From Notamacropus eugenii (lineage: Eukaryota > Chordata > Mammalia > Diprotodontia > Macropodidae): a stretch of 64,000 bases of DNA. Below, one piece after another: positions 54,601 through 64,000 of this stretch. The translations under genes and the position numbers were made by a program. The notes beneath the pieces are model-generated. The model saw only the letters and a list, made by a program, of their open reading frames with translations, made no database searches and had not been told where the DNA came from. The stretch's first letter is position 1, and each line of letters opens with the position of its first letter. The stretch spans positions 353,834,660-353,898,659 of the forward strand of contig NC_092873.1 of assembly GCF_028372415.1 (NCBI RefSeq). The letters run 5' to 3'.

Positions 54601-57600
54601 TGATAGGCTTCTGTTTTAATAGACTGTAGTGATGAATAAAGTCCTAAATTTTTGTGGTTTAGCACTTTGTATTGAGTTTTGGTGAGAGAAGGATTGATCA
54701 GTCAAAACCTTTTTGAAATTCTTCATTTTGAGATGCCCTAGATTTTATACCTTTTCTTAGTATCGAGAAAATATCAGACCTAGATAGTAGGTTGTTTTCA
54801 TATGTATGTGACATGAGAAATGATGTCACATTGCTCCAGCCCTCAAATTGAATAATAAATGTTTCTTCCCAGCTATTAATTATTCCCTCCTTGAAGTTGA
54901 GAATGCTCAGATTTGTATGAGTCAGAGTTCTTGTGTTAGACTCCCAAAACTTTCTTGATTTCACATGTAACCTTGTAAAAAATGACTTACATTTACCATT
55001 CTGGACATCTTTGTTTTTGTATCAGTAAAGTAGGTTGTTAGCAGTTGGATTCTTGGTGACCAGTTTGATTGTGTCTAGTCCTATATGGAGCCACTTGGGC
55101 CTCTCTGGCCTATAAGTAGGGAGGGGAGAGGAGGAGTTAATATCACACTCCTTATATTTAATTATTTTGATCCTGATAATAGTGTTGACCATGGCTTCTG
55201 AAGGATTGATTTTTGTCTTCTGAATGAAACCAACATCCTTTCAACAAGATGCTAGTGAAGTGTTCTTGTAGCTGTTGTGACCTTTGACTGGAGTGACTTT
55301 TAGGGTTGTAGATATAGTTTTCAGCCTCTGTGGTTTTAGTTTTTTGGATTAATCTGAGATTAAAAAAAAAAAAGACTGGCAAAGTGTTCTGTAAAAATCA
55401 GAGCCATCTAGAAGGAAATAACTGGTCAGTGATTTGGGATCTTTACTTTTGTTACCATTGCCAGTGTTTTTATTACAAATTATTTTCCTGTCTCTTTCTT
55501 CCTGTAAACTTACAGCAAGTGCCCTGCCTTATTTTCTAAGGCAGAACTTTCCAAAATGATGCTTATTTGGCTTAGGAGTCTGTGAATATGAATTGTGATA
55601 AATAGGGTTTATGTATATGTGTGTGTTTGTATATCTGTCTATCCCACGGATACACAAGTTATTGACAGAACCTAGATTATGCATTCCTACATGTATATCA
55701 TTTCCCCAAATGCCTCTTATTCTGTGCTTAATATTCAAAATAGGCAACCAGGTTTAAAATGTATTTTATTACCATGCAGTGAAGACTTAAGCCCTACAAA
55801 ATAAAATAGGCTTTGGACTTTTGAAGAGTTGTGGCCCATCCAGCCATCCTTGACCTTTGCTTGCTTTTGACCTTTAGCCTCTGCTTTCTGTAACATGCTT
55901 GCTCTATGAATCTATCCCTTAGGTGAAACGGTGTCACTTGTGGACGTGGACATTTCTCAGCGAGGTCTGACCTCTCCACATCCTCCAACTCCCCCTCCTC
56001 CTCCACGAAGAAGCCTCAGCCTCCTAGGTACAACGCTTCTCCCCTTCACTCTTTCTTGCCCTTTGGGAGGTGGGGTGGCAGGAGTGCTCAAGTGACAAGT
56101 TTTGCTTCAGTGGGACACAAGTGAGCCTTTGATGGTTCCCAGTATTAGCCTTTCTGCATTCTTCCCTATCCTATATCTCCCTTCCTTTGCCTTCCTGAAG
56201 CTGGAGTTCTTGCATGTCGTGGTACTATTGCTGCTGTATTGACTTCGTTTTTATTTCTACCCTACCTTGGGTCTCTTGCCATTGAGCTGCTTTAGGAATA
56301 GAATCATTACTTTCCCAAACACATTGTACCCAAATCTCTCTCCCATTCTGCATTCAAATGCCAACCAGGTTAAGGTGGTTGTAGGGATGCGCCTTCAAAG
56401 GCAGGATGGATTAGCCCATATTGCTTTAGGGGGTATCCTGTTGCTTACCACCCCCACTGCTTACTCTGTTCTTTCATTTCTGAACTGCTTGCTTTTGTTC
56501 TCTTTTCTAGATGATATCAGTGGGACGCTGCCTACATCTGTCCTAGTGGCTCCGATGGGGTCTTCCCTGCAGTCCTTTCCCTTGCCTCCACCTCCTCCGC
56601 CCCATGCCCCAGGTCAGCTTAGCTTTAGTGGCAAGACTTGAGAAAGTAGGGCATATGGTGTGATTAACCCTGGGTGGGGAAGAGGAGGGAATTCGGAGTG
56701 AGAGTGGGGACTGGAGCTGAGGTTGAGTGGAAGAAGGGAGGGATTCTATTTGAAAAATGTAAAACTGGAAGAAAACTTGAGTCTTGCCCCCTTGGCTAGG
56801 CTAGACTACTAAGAGGAAGTCTGAGCTGTCCTTTCTTTAACATCTTTCTTTTGTGAGTGAATCAGATTTTATTAGGAATTGGGGTCCCCTTATTGAATTT
56901 TCCCTGTTTGTTACTAGGAATGACCAGTTTGTAGGTCTTGCATAGTTCCCCAAATCTTCTGTTGTAATAATGGAAGGGCTTTATGAATAACTGGTCATCA
57001 GTAGTACTGTGGTTTTTCTAAACTTTTGGTTTTCGCTGCAGCCTGGTAAATAAGTACCAAACATTTAGCAGCCAATACCCATTTTTGCCAGCCTACTAGG
57101 AAATAAAATGAATGAGTTGAACATTCTTTTCTACTTGCCTGGCGTAAATTGTTACTCTCCCTGGGCAAGTAGGCGAGTGTCTATTTCCAAGGCTGTTTTA
57201 CCTGGAACTTTACCTCGATGTGGGAGAAGTTGGAATCTGCTCTAGGCTGGTGAAGCCCCTGAAGTAGTCACCTTAGTCAGGTTAGTGAGTTGCTCCCTTG
57301 TTTCTCTGGTGGGGTAAAGACCCCCGCCCATCTTCACTAGCCTTCACAGCTCACATAAGCCCACACAGCTTTCTTTTGGTCCATCCAGCTCTCTCCTATT
57401 GCTTTGGCTTTTCCCTTTTCCAGCTTAGCCTCTAATGCTTTGCCCCACTCCCAGAAATTAATATCTGTTTTGGGGGAGTGAACAGATGACCTCTATTGCC
57501 CTGCAGATGCATTTCCCCGGATTGTACCCATCCGAGCTACTGAATCCCTACATAACCAACCCACCCAGCACCTTCAATGTCCTCTCTACCGACCTGACTC

Positions 57601-60600
57601 TAGCAGCTTTGCAGCTAGCCTTCGGGAATTGGAGAAGGTAGGATTGTGCTGGGGACCAGAGGTGCCTTCCTTCTCATACTCCAATTCCATTCCCCACCAC
57701 CGGGGTGCCTACTATTCCTTGGCCTTTCCAACCTTTCCTTTAGGGCAGGGGTTCTTAACCTTTGTTGTGTTAAAGACCCACTTGGAGGTCTAGTAAAGCC
57801 TAGAGACCTTGTTTAAGAAAAAAAAGTGTTTTAAAATCCAAAAGGAAATCATTTATATGGAAATGAAATTATCAAAATATTTAAAAAACAAGTTCACTGA
57901 CTCCAGATTAAGAACCCCTGCTTCTTTGCCTCATTTGCCTATAGTGAGAATATGGTCTACTCTTGTTAAGTCCAAGGAGAAGGAAAGGGTATTAGATTGT
58001 TAATTCATAAAGTCTTTGAATGGTAGAGAGAGTTTTATTTGGGGGTGGAAGAGAATTTACATAAGGAGCTGGATCACTTAGTCAAACTACATCAGTTTAC
58101 ACCAGTGTTCCTTAGTGCCCCTGCTCCTGGAAACACTAGAATTATTCTCCTATAATTGCAAAGGACCAGAAAAACAATGGGCTTATTGTCTATTGCTGAT
58201 AGGCAAGGCTGTTCCCAGCTAAATTAGCTGCTGAAATGTTTTGAGGATGTGTTTTTCTTTTGGTGGGTTGAACTGTTTTAAATAGTTTACCATTTCTCAA
58301 TTCTGTTAACCAAAAACCTTCTTTTGTTTTGGTAGTGTGGCTGGTATTGGGGGCCTATGAATTGGGAAGATGCTGAAATGAAGCTGAAGGGCAAGCCAGA
58401 TGGTTCCTTCCTGGTACGGGACAGCTCTGATCCTCGATATATCCTGAGCCTCAGCTTTCGATCCCAGGGCATCACACACCATACCAGAATGGAGCACTAC
58501 AGAGGTAAGAGCAGATGATGTTCTCCTTTGAAGAGCCTTGGAATCACAGTGTTTTAGGACTAGAAAGGACTCTAGAGAGGATGTTAAGGTCCAGAGAAAA
58601 GCGCATCAGTGGCCAGTGATCATTTTAGTGCTTACTGCAGATAGACCCTTGCACTAGAAATTTTAGTCAAGGGGAGACTATGTTATGCAGGAGAAGTAGA
58701 AAACATGATCCCTGCCCTTGAAAAATGTATAGTCTATTCGAGTTCTTTGCTATTATGTGCCATTTTGCCTTAAGATCCATAAACTCTGCTTTCAGTGCTT
58801 CCTTTCAGAGTTTACTGCCTGGTCTTCTTTGGAAACGAAGGACGAACACAGCAACTGCGTGGGGTAGCAGCTCAAGACTGAGAATCTGAGTTGGTTCCCT
58901 TATTAGCAGATAGCCAACTTACTGCCTTACTTATAAAGGGGAAAAGGAGAAGGGTGAGACTGCAAATAGGAAGAAACCTGACAGAAGAGACTTCCATGAG
59001 GGGGAGGCTAGCAAATGTCAGTCACCAGAATAAGTGGTTAAGGGGGCATTGTCTGTGTAAGGGTTTTCTTACTAAATTGTTTCATGAGTAGGAGAGAGGG
59101 GTCAAGATAGTTGGGGAAGCTTCCAGTAATGAGTAGCACTCTTTGTAGAAGGAAGACTCAGGGTCATTAGATAAATTGTCCAGTGCTTTGATTATAATTA
59201 AACTCCAGCATCTAGAGACTTTTCTGTCTCATGAACTATGCAGATGTGCAAATGGGGATATTTTGCTCTGATCTCCTGGTTGTTCTTTTCTGAGCCTTCT
59301 TTGCATCTTATTGTCTATCAGTATAGTAATAAAAATGTCCCTTATGGTCAGCTTTGAAGCCACTTAAACAAGCCCTCTTCAAGAGGAACTTAAGGTGGAG
59401 GAGCCTTCAGGTGCCAAACTCTCTTGAAATCAGATGATACTTAACTCATTTCTGTAGTCCTATCTGATTAGAAGTTGACTTGTTGGGTTTTCTAAGGAAG
59501 TTGAATTTTTCGCTTTTTTATTTGGTATGTGCCCAAAGGCTTGTGGTGATAATTGAGGTTTAGCCTTGGTAATATGCCCTCATCATGATATCTGTATACT
59601 TTCCAAAGAAATGGAAGTGTATATCCTTTGAAGATGTCACGTGATCACTTAAGGTAGGGATCTTAGATCTTTTCCCTCTCTGTTAGGCCAATTGAAACTC
59701 ATCATGCCAGGCAAGATCTTCCTTCATAATCTTCTTGAACACTTTCTTCTCTTCCTTTCCCATTGCCTCATTTGGATGACATAGGTAGGGTCTGTATCAC
59801 TTTTGTGGCTGGTGTTAGTCGTTTAGGTTAGCAAGAACTCTATTCTTGTTGTCCCTTAATAGCCTCCTATTCCACCCTAGGGCAGAAGGAAGGAACTTGA
59901 TTCCAAAGGCTTGGGAACTAATTAGTGTAGCTGTGGGATCAGCTGCTGCCTTTTCTCCAGCTGTTCTTCAAAAAAAAATTGCAGAGCCAAATACTTTGAT
60001 AAACCAATGAAAATGACAAATAACTGGGCCACAGGAAAAGTAAAGAGATAAATGTTTGACCTTCATATTCCAGGTAGGGAAGATAACAGGAACAACCATT
60101 TTAAATCCTTCTCTCTTCCCCCCAGGTTCTTTTCTTTCTGGAATCAATAGCATTTTTAATAGAAACTTTATGTAGCTTTTTAAATACCAGTTTGCCGTGG
60201 AACATTTGTCTTTCTCTTTAAAGAAACACCTTGAATAGTGAGTTGTCCCTTCTGCGGTCAGTATCACTTTTTCAGGCAGAACCTTTTGGATACTACTGAT
60301 TCCTCCTTTTGAAAAACAAACATCAAGAATGTTCACCTTCCTTCTTTTCATTAGGATCCTGAAGTTTTGAGAGTAAATCTTGATAATGTGCTAGAACTAG
60401 GAAATCTGTAAGGAGAGACAAGATGCAAGTTCACAGCTTTCTGTCTCGTCTGTTTCTTGCTTATCACAAGAAGACAAGTGAGAGCCCCAAAGGTTTAACT
60501 TGTTGATTTCTTTTTAGGGTCACTATTCCTACCTTTACCACTGTTTTAATTATTTATTTAATGGCCAGGTTCCCTAGTATCTTATAGCAAAAGGTAAAGC

Positions 60601-61115
60601 CTAAAAATGAATTTTGAATGAATAAGGAGTTAGGACCTTTTCTAGAGGATATCCAGAGGTGATTCAGTGTCTGGACTTTAGCCTTCAGAAATTGTGGGTC
60701 TTTCCAGAAACTTGTAATCTTTTAGTATCTTCATTTTATATATGACTTGACTTAATGAGCTTACTTAATTCAGACTAGCTATTACTTTTGTGTTGCCATT
60801 GGAAGCAGTGCCGTTTTCTTAATGTTGTGAATAGAAACAGGGAGGTTTGGCATTCCACAAGTTTTTTTTTGTTTTTTTTGCCTTGTCAGATGTTATCATG
60901 AACCCCAAAAGGTTCAAGATTCATGATTATGATACAGAATACACCTCTACCTCCTTCTAATATGAGTTTTCACTTTCTGATGAAAGGAACTTTCAGCCTC
61001 TGGTGTCACCCCAAGTTTGAGGACCGTTGCCAGTCAGTTGTGGAATTTATCAAGAGGGCCATTATGCACTCCAAGAATGGGAAGTTTCTCTATTTCCTAA
61101 GGTCGAGGGTTCCAG
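43052..61115 (+). CDS. SOCS7: SOCS7, suppressor of cytokine signalling 7 (first 7 coding exons; 3' end outside window)
   Basis: SOCS-family adaptor (also NAP4) that binds phosphotyrosine proteins through its SH2 domain and recruits elongin B/C-cullin 5 ubiquitin ligase through a C-terminal SOCS box; reported to act on IRS1, STAT3/5 and Nck pathways. Exons: 43052-43872, 53127-53191, 55923-56027, 56511-56612, 57507-57637, 58336-58504, 60987-61115; residues 1-508, all GT-AG. N-terminus rich in Gly, Ala and Pro; SRLFRTKSCNG basic block; PPTPPPPPRR and PLPPPPPPHAP proline motifs for SH3 partners; SH2 from about residue 410 with FLVRDSS (Arg436, phosphotyrosine-binding). Compared with human (581 aa, from memory) about 70-75 C-terminal residues, including the SOCS box, are missing because their exons lie beyond 64000. 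Long homopolymers make exon 1 longer than the human one. Confidence 0.96.
43180..43232 (+). repeat. G-run repeat in SOCS7 coding exon 1
   Basis: Repeats of GGGGCTGGGGTT and variants giving eight or more runs of three to four G; encodes alternating Leu-Gly (LGLGLGLGLG). A strong G-quadruplex candidate on the coding strand. Confidence 0.75.
43925..44325 (+). repeat. Polypyrimidine tract just downstream of SOCS7 exon 1
   Basis: About 400 nt of C/T-rich sequence (CCCTCT, CTTCC, TCTCC motifs) with rare purines, beginning some 50 nt after the exon 1 donor. Confidence 0.85.
44330..45940. other. SOCS7 intron 1, first part
   Basis: Unique, T-rich sequence with no recognised repeat except (AC)13 at 45009-45034 followed by C-runs to 45063. 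No extra exon seen. Confidence 0.5.
45940..46090 (+). mobile_element. MIR-type SINE in SOCS7 intron 1
   Basis: GGTAACCTTGGGCAAGTTCC and CATTTCTAAAATGAGAGACT, forward MIR order. Confidence 0.6.
46100..47760. other. SOCS7 intron 1, unique part
   Basis: About 1.7 kb without recognised repeats or exons; unusually clean for this repeat-rich window. Confidence 0.45.
47768..49560 (-). mobile_element. Marsupial-type L1 3' region, antisense, with an L2 tail inside
   Basis: Starts with a T-run. 48180-49560 carries antisense L1 landmarks: CAGTTGATAGACATTTCCTT, GTACATATGGATCC, TTGGATATTAGACCTTTACC and TTTGTCCATTTTATCTAATG. An L2 tail lies at 48035-48155 (+). 47768-47960 may be a separate fragment. Non-coding and highly decayed. 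Confidence 0.75.
49570..50980. other. SOCS7 intron 1, unique part
   Basis: No recognised repeat or exon beyond short T-runs. Confidence 0.45.
50990..51620 (-). repeat. CATTTATTAAG-family copies in SOCS7 intron 1
   Basis: 51110-51440 holds GAGGTGACAGGGAGCCACTG, ACTTGGGCAGTTGTGTGCAG and AGGAAGCTGTTGCAGAAGTC. 51500-51600 holds another start (CTGAGCTGGGTGCTGGAGAT). Strand call is uncertain because the reading order here is forward. Confidence 0.55.
51649..51694. repeat. (GT)23 microsatellite
   Basis: Uninterrupted GT run in SOCS7 intron 1. Confidence 0.95.
51880..52050 (+). repeat. CATTTATTAAG-family internal fragment
   Basis: GGGAAAGGCTTCATCTAGAA, GTCTTGAAGGAAACCAGAGT and GGCAGAGATGAGGAGCAAAC match the family body. 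Confidence 0.65.
52060..53120. other. SOCS7 intron 1, last part
   Basis: Unique sequence leading to the T-rich acceptor of exon 2. Confidence 0.5.
53127..53191 (+). CDS. SOCS7: SOCS7 coding exon 2
   Basis: Residues 274-296, KPRLTRTQSAFSPVSFSPFF. Long T-tract and CTCACAG acceptor; donor ACAG|GTAAGC. 65 nt. Confidence 0.95.
53205..53850 (+). mobile_element. Long L2 3' fragment in SOCS7 intron 2
   Basis: About 640 bp in L2 order: AAATCTGCCTCCAGTCTGCC, AAAGCTCAGCTCAAGCACCA, TTGAGGCCTTTCCTGATTTC, GAACTCCATGAGAGGAGGGA and the tail TAAATATTTATTGATTGATT. The best preserved L2 here. Confidence 0.85.
54160..54291. mobile_element. Truncated copy of the 1114-1291 hAT-like element
   Basis: Shares AAATGTAAT.GGAAA.TGTTT and TGTGGTTTTCTAA with 1114-1291, and ends TAACACCACTG. 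Confidence 0.6.
54300..55915. other. SOCS7 intron 2, unique part
   Basis: A/T-rich unique sequence; no exon or recognisable repeat. Confidence 0.45.
55923..56027 (+). CDS. SOCS7: SOCS7 coding exon 3
   Basis: Residues 296-331, ETVSLVDVDISQRGLTSPHP then PTPPPPPRRSLSLL. Acceptor ATCCCTTAG, donor CTAG|GTACAA. Confidence 0.95.
56511..56612 (+). CDS. SOCS7: SOCS7 coding exon 4
   Basis: Residues 331-365, DDISGTLPTSVLVAPMGSSL then PLPPPPPPHAP. Acceptor TTTTCTAG, donor CCAG|GTCAGC. Confidence 0.95.
56650..57480. other. SOCS7 intron 4
   Basis: No recognised repeat or exon. Confidence 0.45.
57507..57637 (+). CDS. SOCS7: SOCS7 coding exon 5
   Basis: Residues 365-408, DAFPRIVPIRATESLHNQPT through SSSFAASLRELEK, leading into the SH2 domain. 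Acceptor CCCTGCAG, donor GAAG|GTAGGA. Confidence 0.95.
57746..57920. mobile_element. Non-autonomous hAT (Charlie-like) transposon in SOCS7 intron 5
   Basis: Terminal inverted repeats CAGGGGTTCTTAACC and, reversed, CAGGGGTTCTTAATC. Internal AAATATTTAAAAAACAAGTT fits Charlie-like elements. No clear target duplication remains. Confidence 0.7.
58336..58504 (+). CDS. SOCS7: SOCS7 coding exon 6 (SH2, first part)
   Basis: Residues 409-465, CGWYWGPMNWEDAEMKLKGK then GSFLVRDSSDPRYILSLSFR. Contains the SH2 beta-B arginine (FLVR). Acceptor TTGGTAG, donor AGAG|GTAAGA. Confidence 0.96.
58510..60980. other. SOCS7 intron 6
   Basis: Largely unique. A SINE 3' remnant (TGGTCTTCTTTGGAAACGAA, GGACGAACACA) lies at 58818-58852. 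No extra exon seen. Confidence 0.5.
60987..61115 (+). CDS. SOCS7: SOCS7 coding exon 7 (SH2, second part)
   Basis: Residues 465-508, TFSLWCHPKFEDRCQSVVEF through LYFLRSRVPG. Acceptor TGATGAAAG, donor CCAG|GTAAGA. Last SOCS7 exon in the window. Confidence 0.95.
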
Positions 61116-61164
61116 GTAAGATTTTTGTGTTTTCTAACTGACTTAGATATGATACTGACCTACT

Positions 61165-61765
61165 TTAGGCTATTGGTTTTGTTTTTTAAATTTTTACTTA
61201 TTTACATTTAACATTGATTTTTTAAAAATTTTGAGTTCCAAATTCTCTTCCTCCCTCCCAGTCCTCCCCTACCTATTAAGGCAAGTAATATGATATCAAT
61301 TATACATGTAAAGTCATGCAAAATTTATTTCCATATTAGCTGTGTTACACACAAAAATAAATAAAAAGCAAGAAACATGAAGAAAGTGCAACAAGTATGC
61401 TTCGGTCCACTCTCAAAGTTCATTAGTTTTCTCTTTGGAGGGTGGATAGCATTTTTCATCCTCGATCCTTTGGATCATTGTATTGATCAGAGAACCTAAA
61501 TCTCCCGCAGTTGAGCATTGTTACAGTATTGCTGTTACTGTGTACAATGTTCTCCTGGTTCTACTCAACTTTACTTTGCATTAGTTTAGATAAATCTTTC
61601 CAGGTTTTTCTGAAACCATCCTGCTTGTCCTTTCTTATAGTATTCCATAACAATCTTATATTGCAACTTGTTCAGCCAATTAGTGGGCATCCTCTCAATT
61701 TTCAATTTTTTCAGGCTGTTGTTTTTGACTGAGATTGTTGTAGCAACCTTTCTTGCTGATGTGTC
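61165..61765 (-). mobile_element. Marsupial-type L1 3' region, antisense, in SOCS7 intron 7
   Basis: GATCATTGTATTGATCAGAG, CTTTACTTTGCATTAGTTTA, TATAGTATTCCATAACAATC and CAACTTGTTCAGCCAATTAG are antisense L1 landmarks. Confidence 0.8.
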
Positions 61766-61769
61766 ATGT

Positions 61770-62725
61770 GGTAAATCTGTTGCCCTTTGTATATTAATGT
61801 CTTAGCAAGTTGAGGATGTCTCTCTGGTCATCTGACCATGTGAATGAGAAAATGGATCCCAGTTGTGTTCAGGCATGTGGTGAGCAATTGACACTTTGTG
61901 GTGGTCATTTGTCCCCTGCCATAGTCATATGAGCACTTGTATGAGAATTTAGTAATTATACAACCAGATCTGTAGGATTAATCTGTGCCGAAGTAGAAAA
62001 GCTAACAAGTTCTTGCTTAGCAAAGCAATTGTGAATGTCAGGGAAGCTGGTTTTACTTAGAGTCTGTTAAAAAATTAAAATAAAACAAACCACCATCATT
62101 TCTGCCCAGTCCCCTTCTAACAATAGATATTATTTATAACTTGCCACCCCTACAAACAGTGACAGTGAAGACTGCCCTTCATTTGAGGGAATCTCAGCAG
62201 TCGCCATCTTTTGCTCCTTGTCATCTACTTTTCCTGCCCCCTAAATTGGGGGCTGACAGCATAATCCTATCTAAGAAAGAAAAGAAGTAATTTTTTTGTG
62301 GGGGTGGGAAAGAGAGAGCTTTAACACATTAGATAGAATAATGGGAAAAATCTGCAGATTTTAAATGAAGGTTTTGTGATTCTCTTTGGGACCATTTGCA
62401 GCATGTGAGTAAAGTTGGTATGGAGAGAATACCAAAAACTGAAGAGTACTGGAAAACCTCTGGTAGGAATGTTAGTTATAGGATTGATCCAGTTTATTGG
62501 AATATTTGAAATCCTGATAATTTAACTAAGATATGATGGATTGTAAATTAACTGTATTCTCACTTCCTTTGCTGGTGTCAGCATAGTTGGGTCCCTCATT
62601 TTTTTTTTTTTAAGAGGAGAAACTTGTAGCAGTTAGGACTCCCACTTCCATATTGAAATTGCCCCTCTTAACATTACTTCTCTACACAGAAAGATGTGAT
62701 CTTCTTTGAAAGGGTTTTAACTAAG
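61770..62725. other. SOCS7 intron 7, no feature seen
   Basis: Unique sequence. The next SOCS7 coding exon (expected to start with LPPTPVQLLYP-like sequence) is not present. Confidence 0.5.
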
Positions 62726-62736
62726 ATTCTCAAAAC

Positions 62737-62910
62737 CAGGGGTGAGGAACCTTTGACCTTGAGGCCACATGTGGTCCCTCTAGGACCCTTTGACCGAATC
62801 CAAACTTCACAGCAAATTTTTTCTGTGAAGTTTGAATTTGATCAAAGGACTGCACTCAAGGACCTAGTGGACCACATATGGCCTTGAAGCCGAAGATTAT
62901 TCCTTCCCTG
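62737..62910. mobile_element. Palindromic hAT-type MITE with 8-bp target duplication
   Basis: Long inverted repeat: GAGGCCACATGTGGTCC on the left pairs with GGACCACATATGGCC on the right, and CCAAACTTCACAG pairs with CTGTGAAGTTTGAA. Flanked by a perfect 8-bp CTCAAAAC at 62729-62736 and 62911-62918. Confidence 0.85.
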
Positions 62911-62919
62911 CTCAAAACT

Positions 62920-64000
62920 ATACTGAGTTTTTGAGGAAGTGTTGCATGATAATCAAATAAGGAAGTGGAATCCAGTCCAAAAAGGAGATTTTTGAGAGGA
63001 CAACCTAAAATGGTTGTGTTGTACTAGGTAGGCACAAGAAAGAATAATTTTCCAGGAATGATTGAGCATGTTTGCTACATGTGGGAGATCATACAATTAA
63101 CATTAGAAGCAGATTGGGGAAGGTTATGAATGTTTCTTATAGAAGCTACCTCCCACAGAGTTAAATTTCACTGGGGTAAAGAGGGCAAAACCTACTTCCT
63201 TCTTAGCCATTACTTCCAGCTCATTTTTGCTTGTTCCTGTAATGTGGGCAGTACATGAGTTCAGTTTAGCACAAATTCATTTCCATTACTGGAAACACTA
63301 CTTAGAGTGCATGTCTTGTCAACTTGTCAACTCTTGTTGAGAGTATCATTATCACATGAAGTAGGACACATTTATTTTAGTTACAGGCTAGACACTAGGA
63401 TTAAATGGTTTTGTTGGTAAGTGTGAGAGGACCAATGAACGGTTGACTTCTAGCTGAAAACTTGGCTGATCTTTATAGGGTATAGGCCTCTGTTTTAAGA
63501 ATCACATGGCAAGTGGCTGGAGCTCTGAAATAATGCCACTTATAGTTAACTGTGCAAAATAACAACCTGATTATAAGGAATGTATGAAAGTATGTAAGTC
63601 AAGGACAAAGATCTCTGGACCACAGGGAATGGTTAGGCATTGCAAGAAGACCCTAAATGCCCAATCTTCTTTTCTCTAATATTGCTTTCTTGGGGAGGTA
63701 GGGAAAAAGGGAGAGGAGAATGTTACGGAAGGAAAAGAACTAGGGAAGAGCAAGTGCTGATCACATCCTGTCAGTCACTGCTACCCTATCTTGGATTTCT
63801 CTATGTGTTTAATCCTTTCAATTTGACACTGGCCTATGGCAGCAAGAATCTAGATAGGTGGATTTATTTTGGGCAGAACTGTCTGTTTCATGAAACTAAA
63901 TGGTAAGATTAGCACTGGAGTTATCTTGGTTTAAATTGCCATTTAGGAACCCAAGGACAGAAAGTAATAAAATAGGCAAAGTAGATAAGCTCATTAAAAT
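62920..64000. other. SOCS7 intron 7 to window end, no feature seen
   Basis: No exon, repeat or RNA gene recognised; SOCS7 continues beyond the window. Confidence 0.5.

Noticed and set aside
1-64000. tRNA, rRNA, snoRNA or miRNA genes
   Set aside because: No full cloverleaf, box C/D or H/ACA arrangement was recognised. tRNA-like parts are inside SINEs.
1-64000. Endogenous retrovirus or LTR elements
   Set aside because: No LTR pair, primer-binding site or recognisable retroviral gene remnant was seen.

Overview
This is a stretch of vertebrate nuclear DNA, almost certainly from a marsupial. Three intron-containing genes with canonical splice sites are present. The interspersed repeats are of marsupial type: a SINE ending in GGTCCTCTTC...GGACAAACA, SINEs with a TTCTTGGCAAAGAT/CCATTTCCTTCTCCAG body, marsupial-type L1 3' ends, and fresh-looking L2 and MIR-core copies. 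The species cannot be fixed from the sequence. The gene order MRPL45 - GPR179 - SOCS7 matches the block I know from human chromosome 17q12.

Layout. 1-4.1 kb is repeat-rich intergenic DNA. 4.2-5.1 kb is a CpG island with the MRPL45 promoter. MRPL45 (mitochondrial large-subunit ribosomal protein mL45) runs on the + strand from 4680 to about 13750 in 8 coding exons, and the reconstructed CDS is 954 nt (317 aa). From 13.75 to 17.8 kb lies a convergent intergenic spacer. GPR179, the orphan class C-like receptor of retinal ON-bipolar cells, runs on the - strand from 35052 to 17979 in 11 coding exons. It reads as one continuous 7110-nt frame (2369 aa), with a 5-kb last exon full of CPWE motifs. From 35 to 42.2 kb is an intergenic spacer between two divergent genes. 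SOCS7 starts in a large CpG island at 42.2-43.9 kb on the + strand. Its first seven coding exons, through nearly all of the SH2 domain, are in the window; the exons for the C-terminus and SOCS box lie beyond 64000.

The three genes are not a functional pathway. They serve mitochondrial translation, retinal signalling, and cytokine/insulin signal damping through ubiquitin ligation, and are neighbours by conserved synteny. I found no bacterial-type operon, CRISPR array, RNA gene or plausible new protein system. The most interesting signals are a three-beat higher-order repeat in the GPR179 tail, a tandem duplication near the GPR179 C-terminus, a GC-AG intron, a second copy of the GPR179 3' UTR 2 kb downstream, a short copy of a GPR179 exon/intron junction, an open N-terminal extension of SOCS7, and mirror purine/pyrimidine tracts bracketing the SOCS7 promoter.
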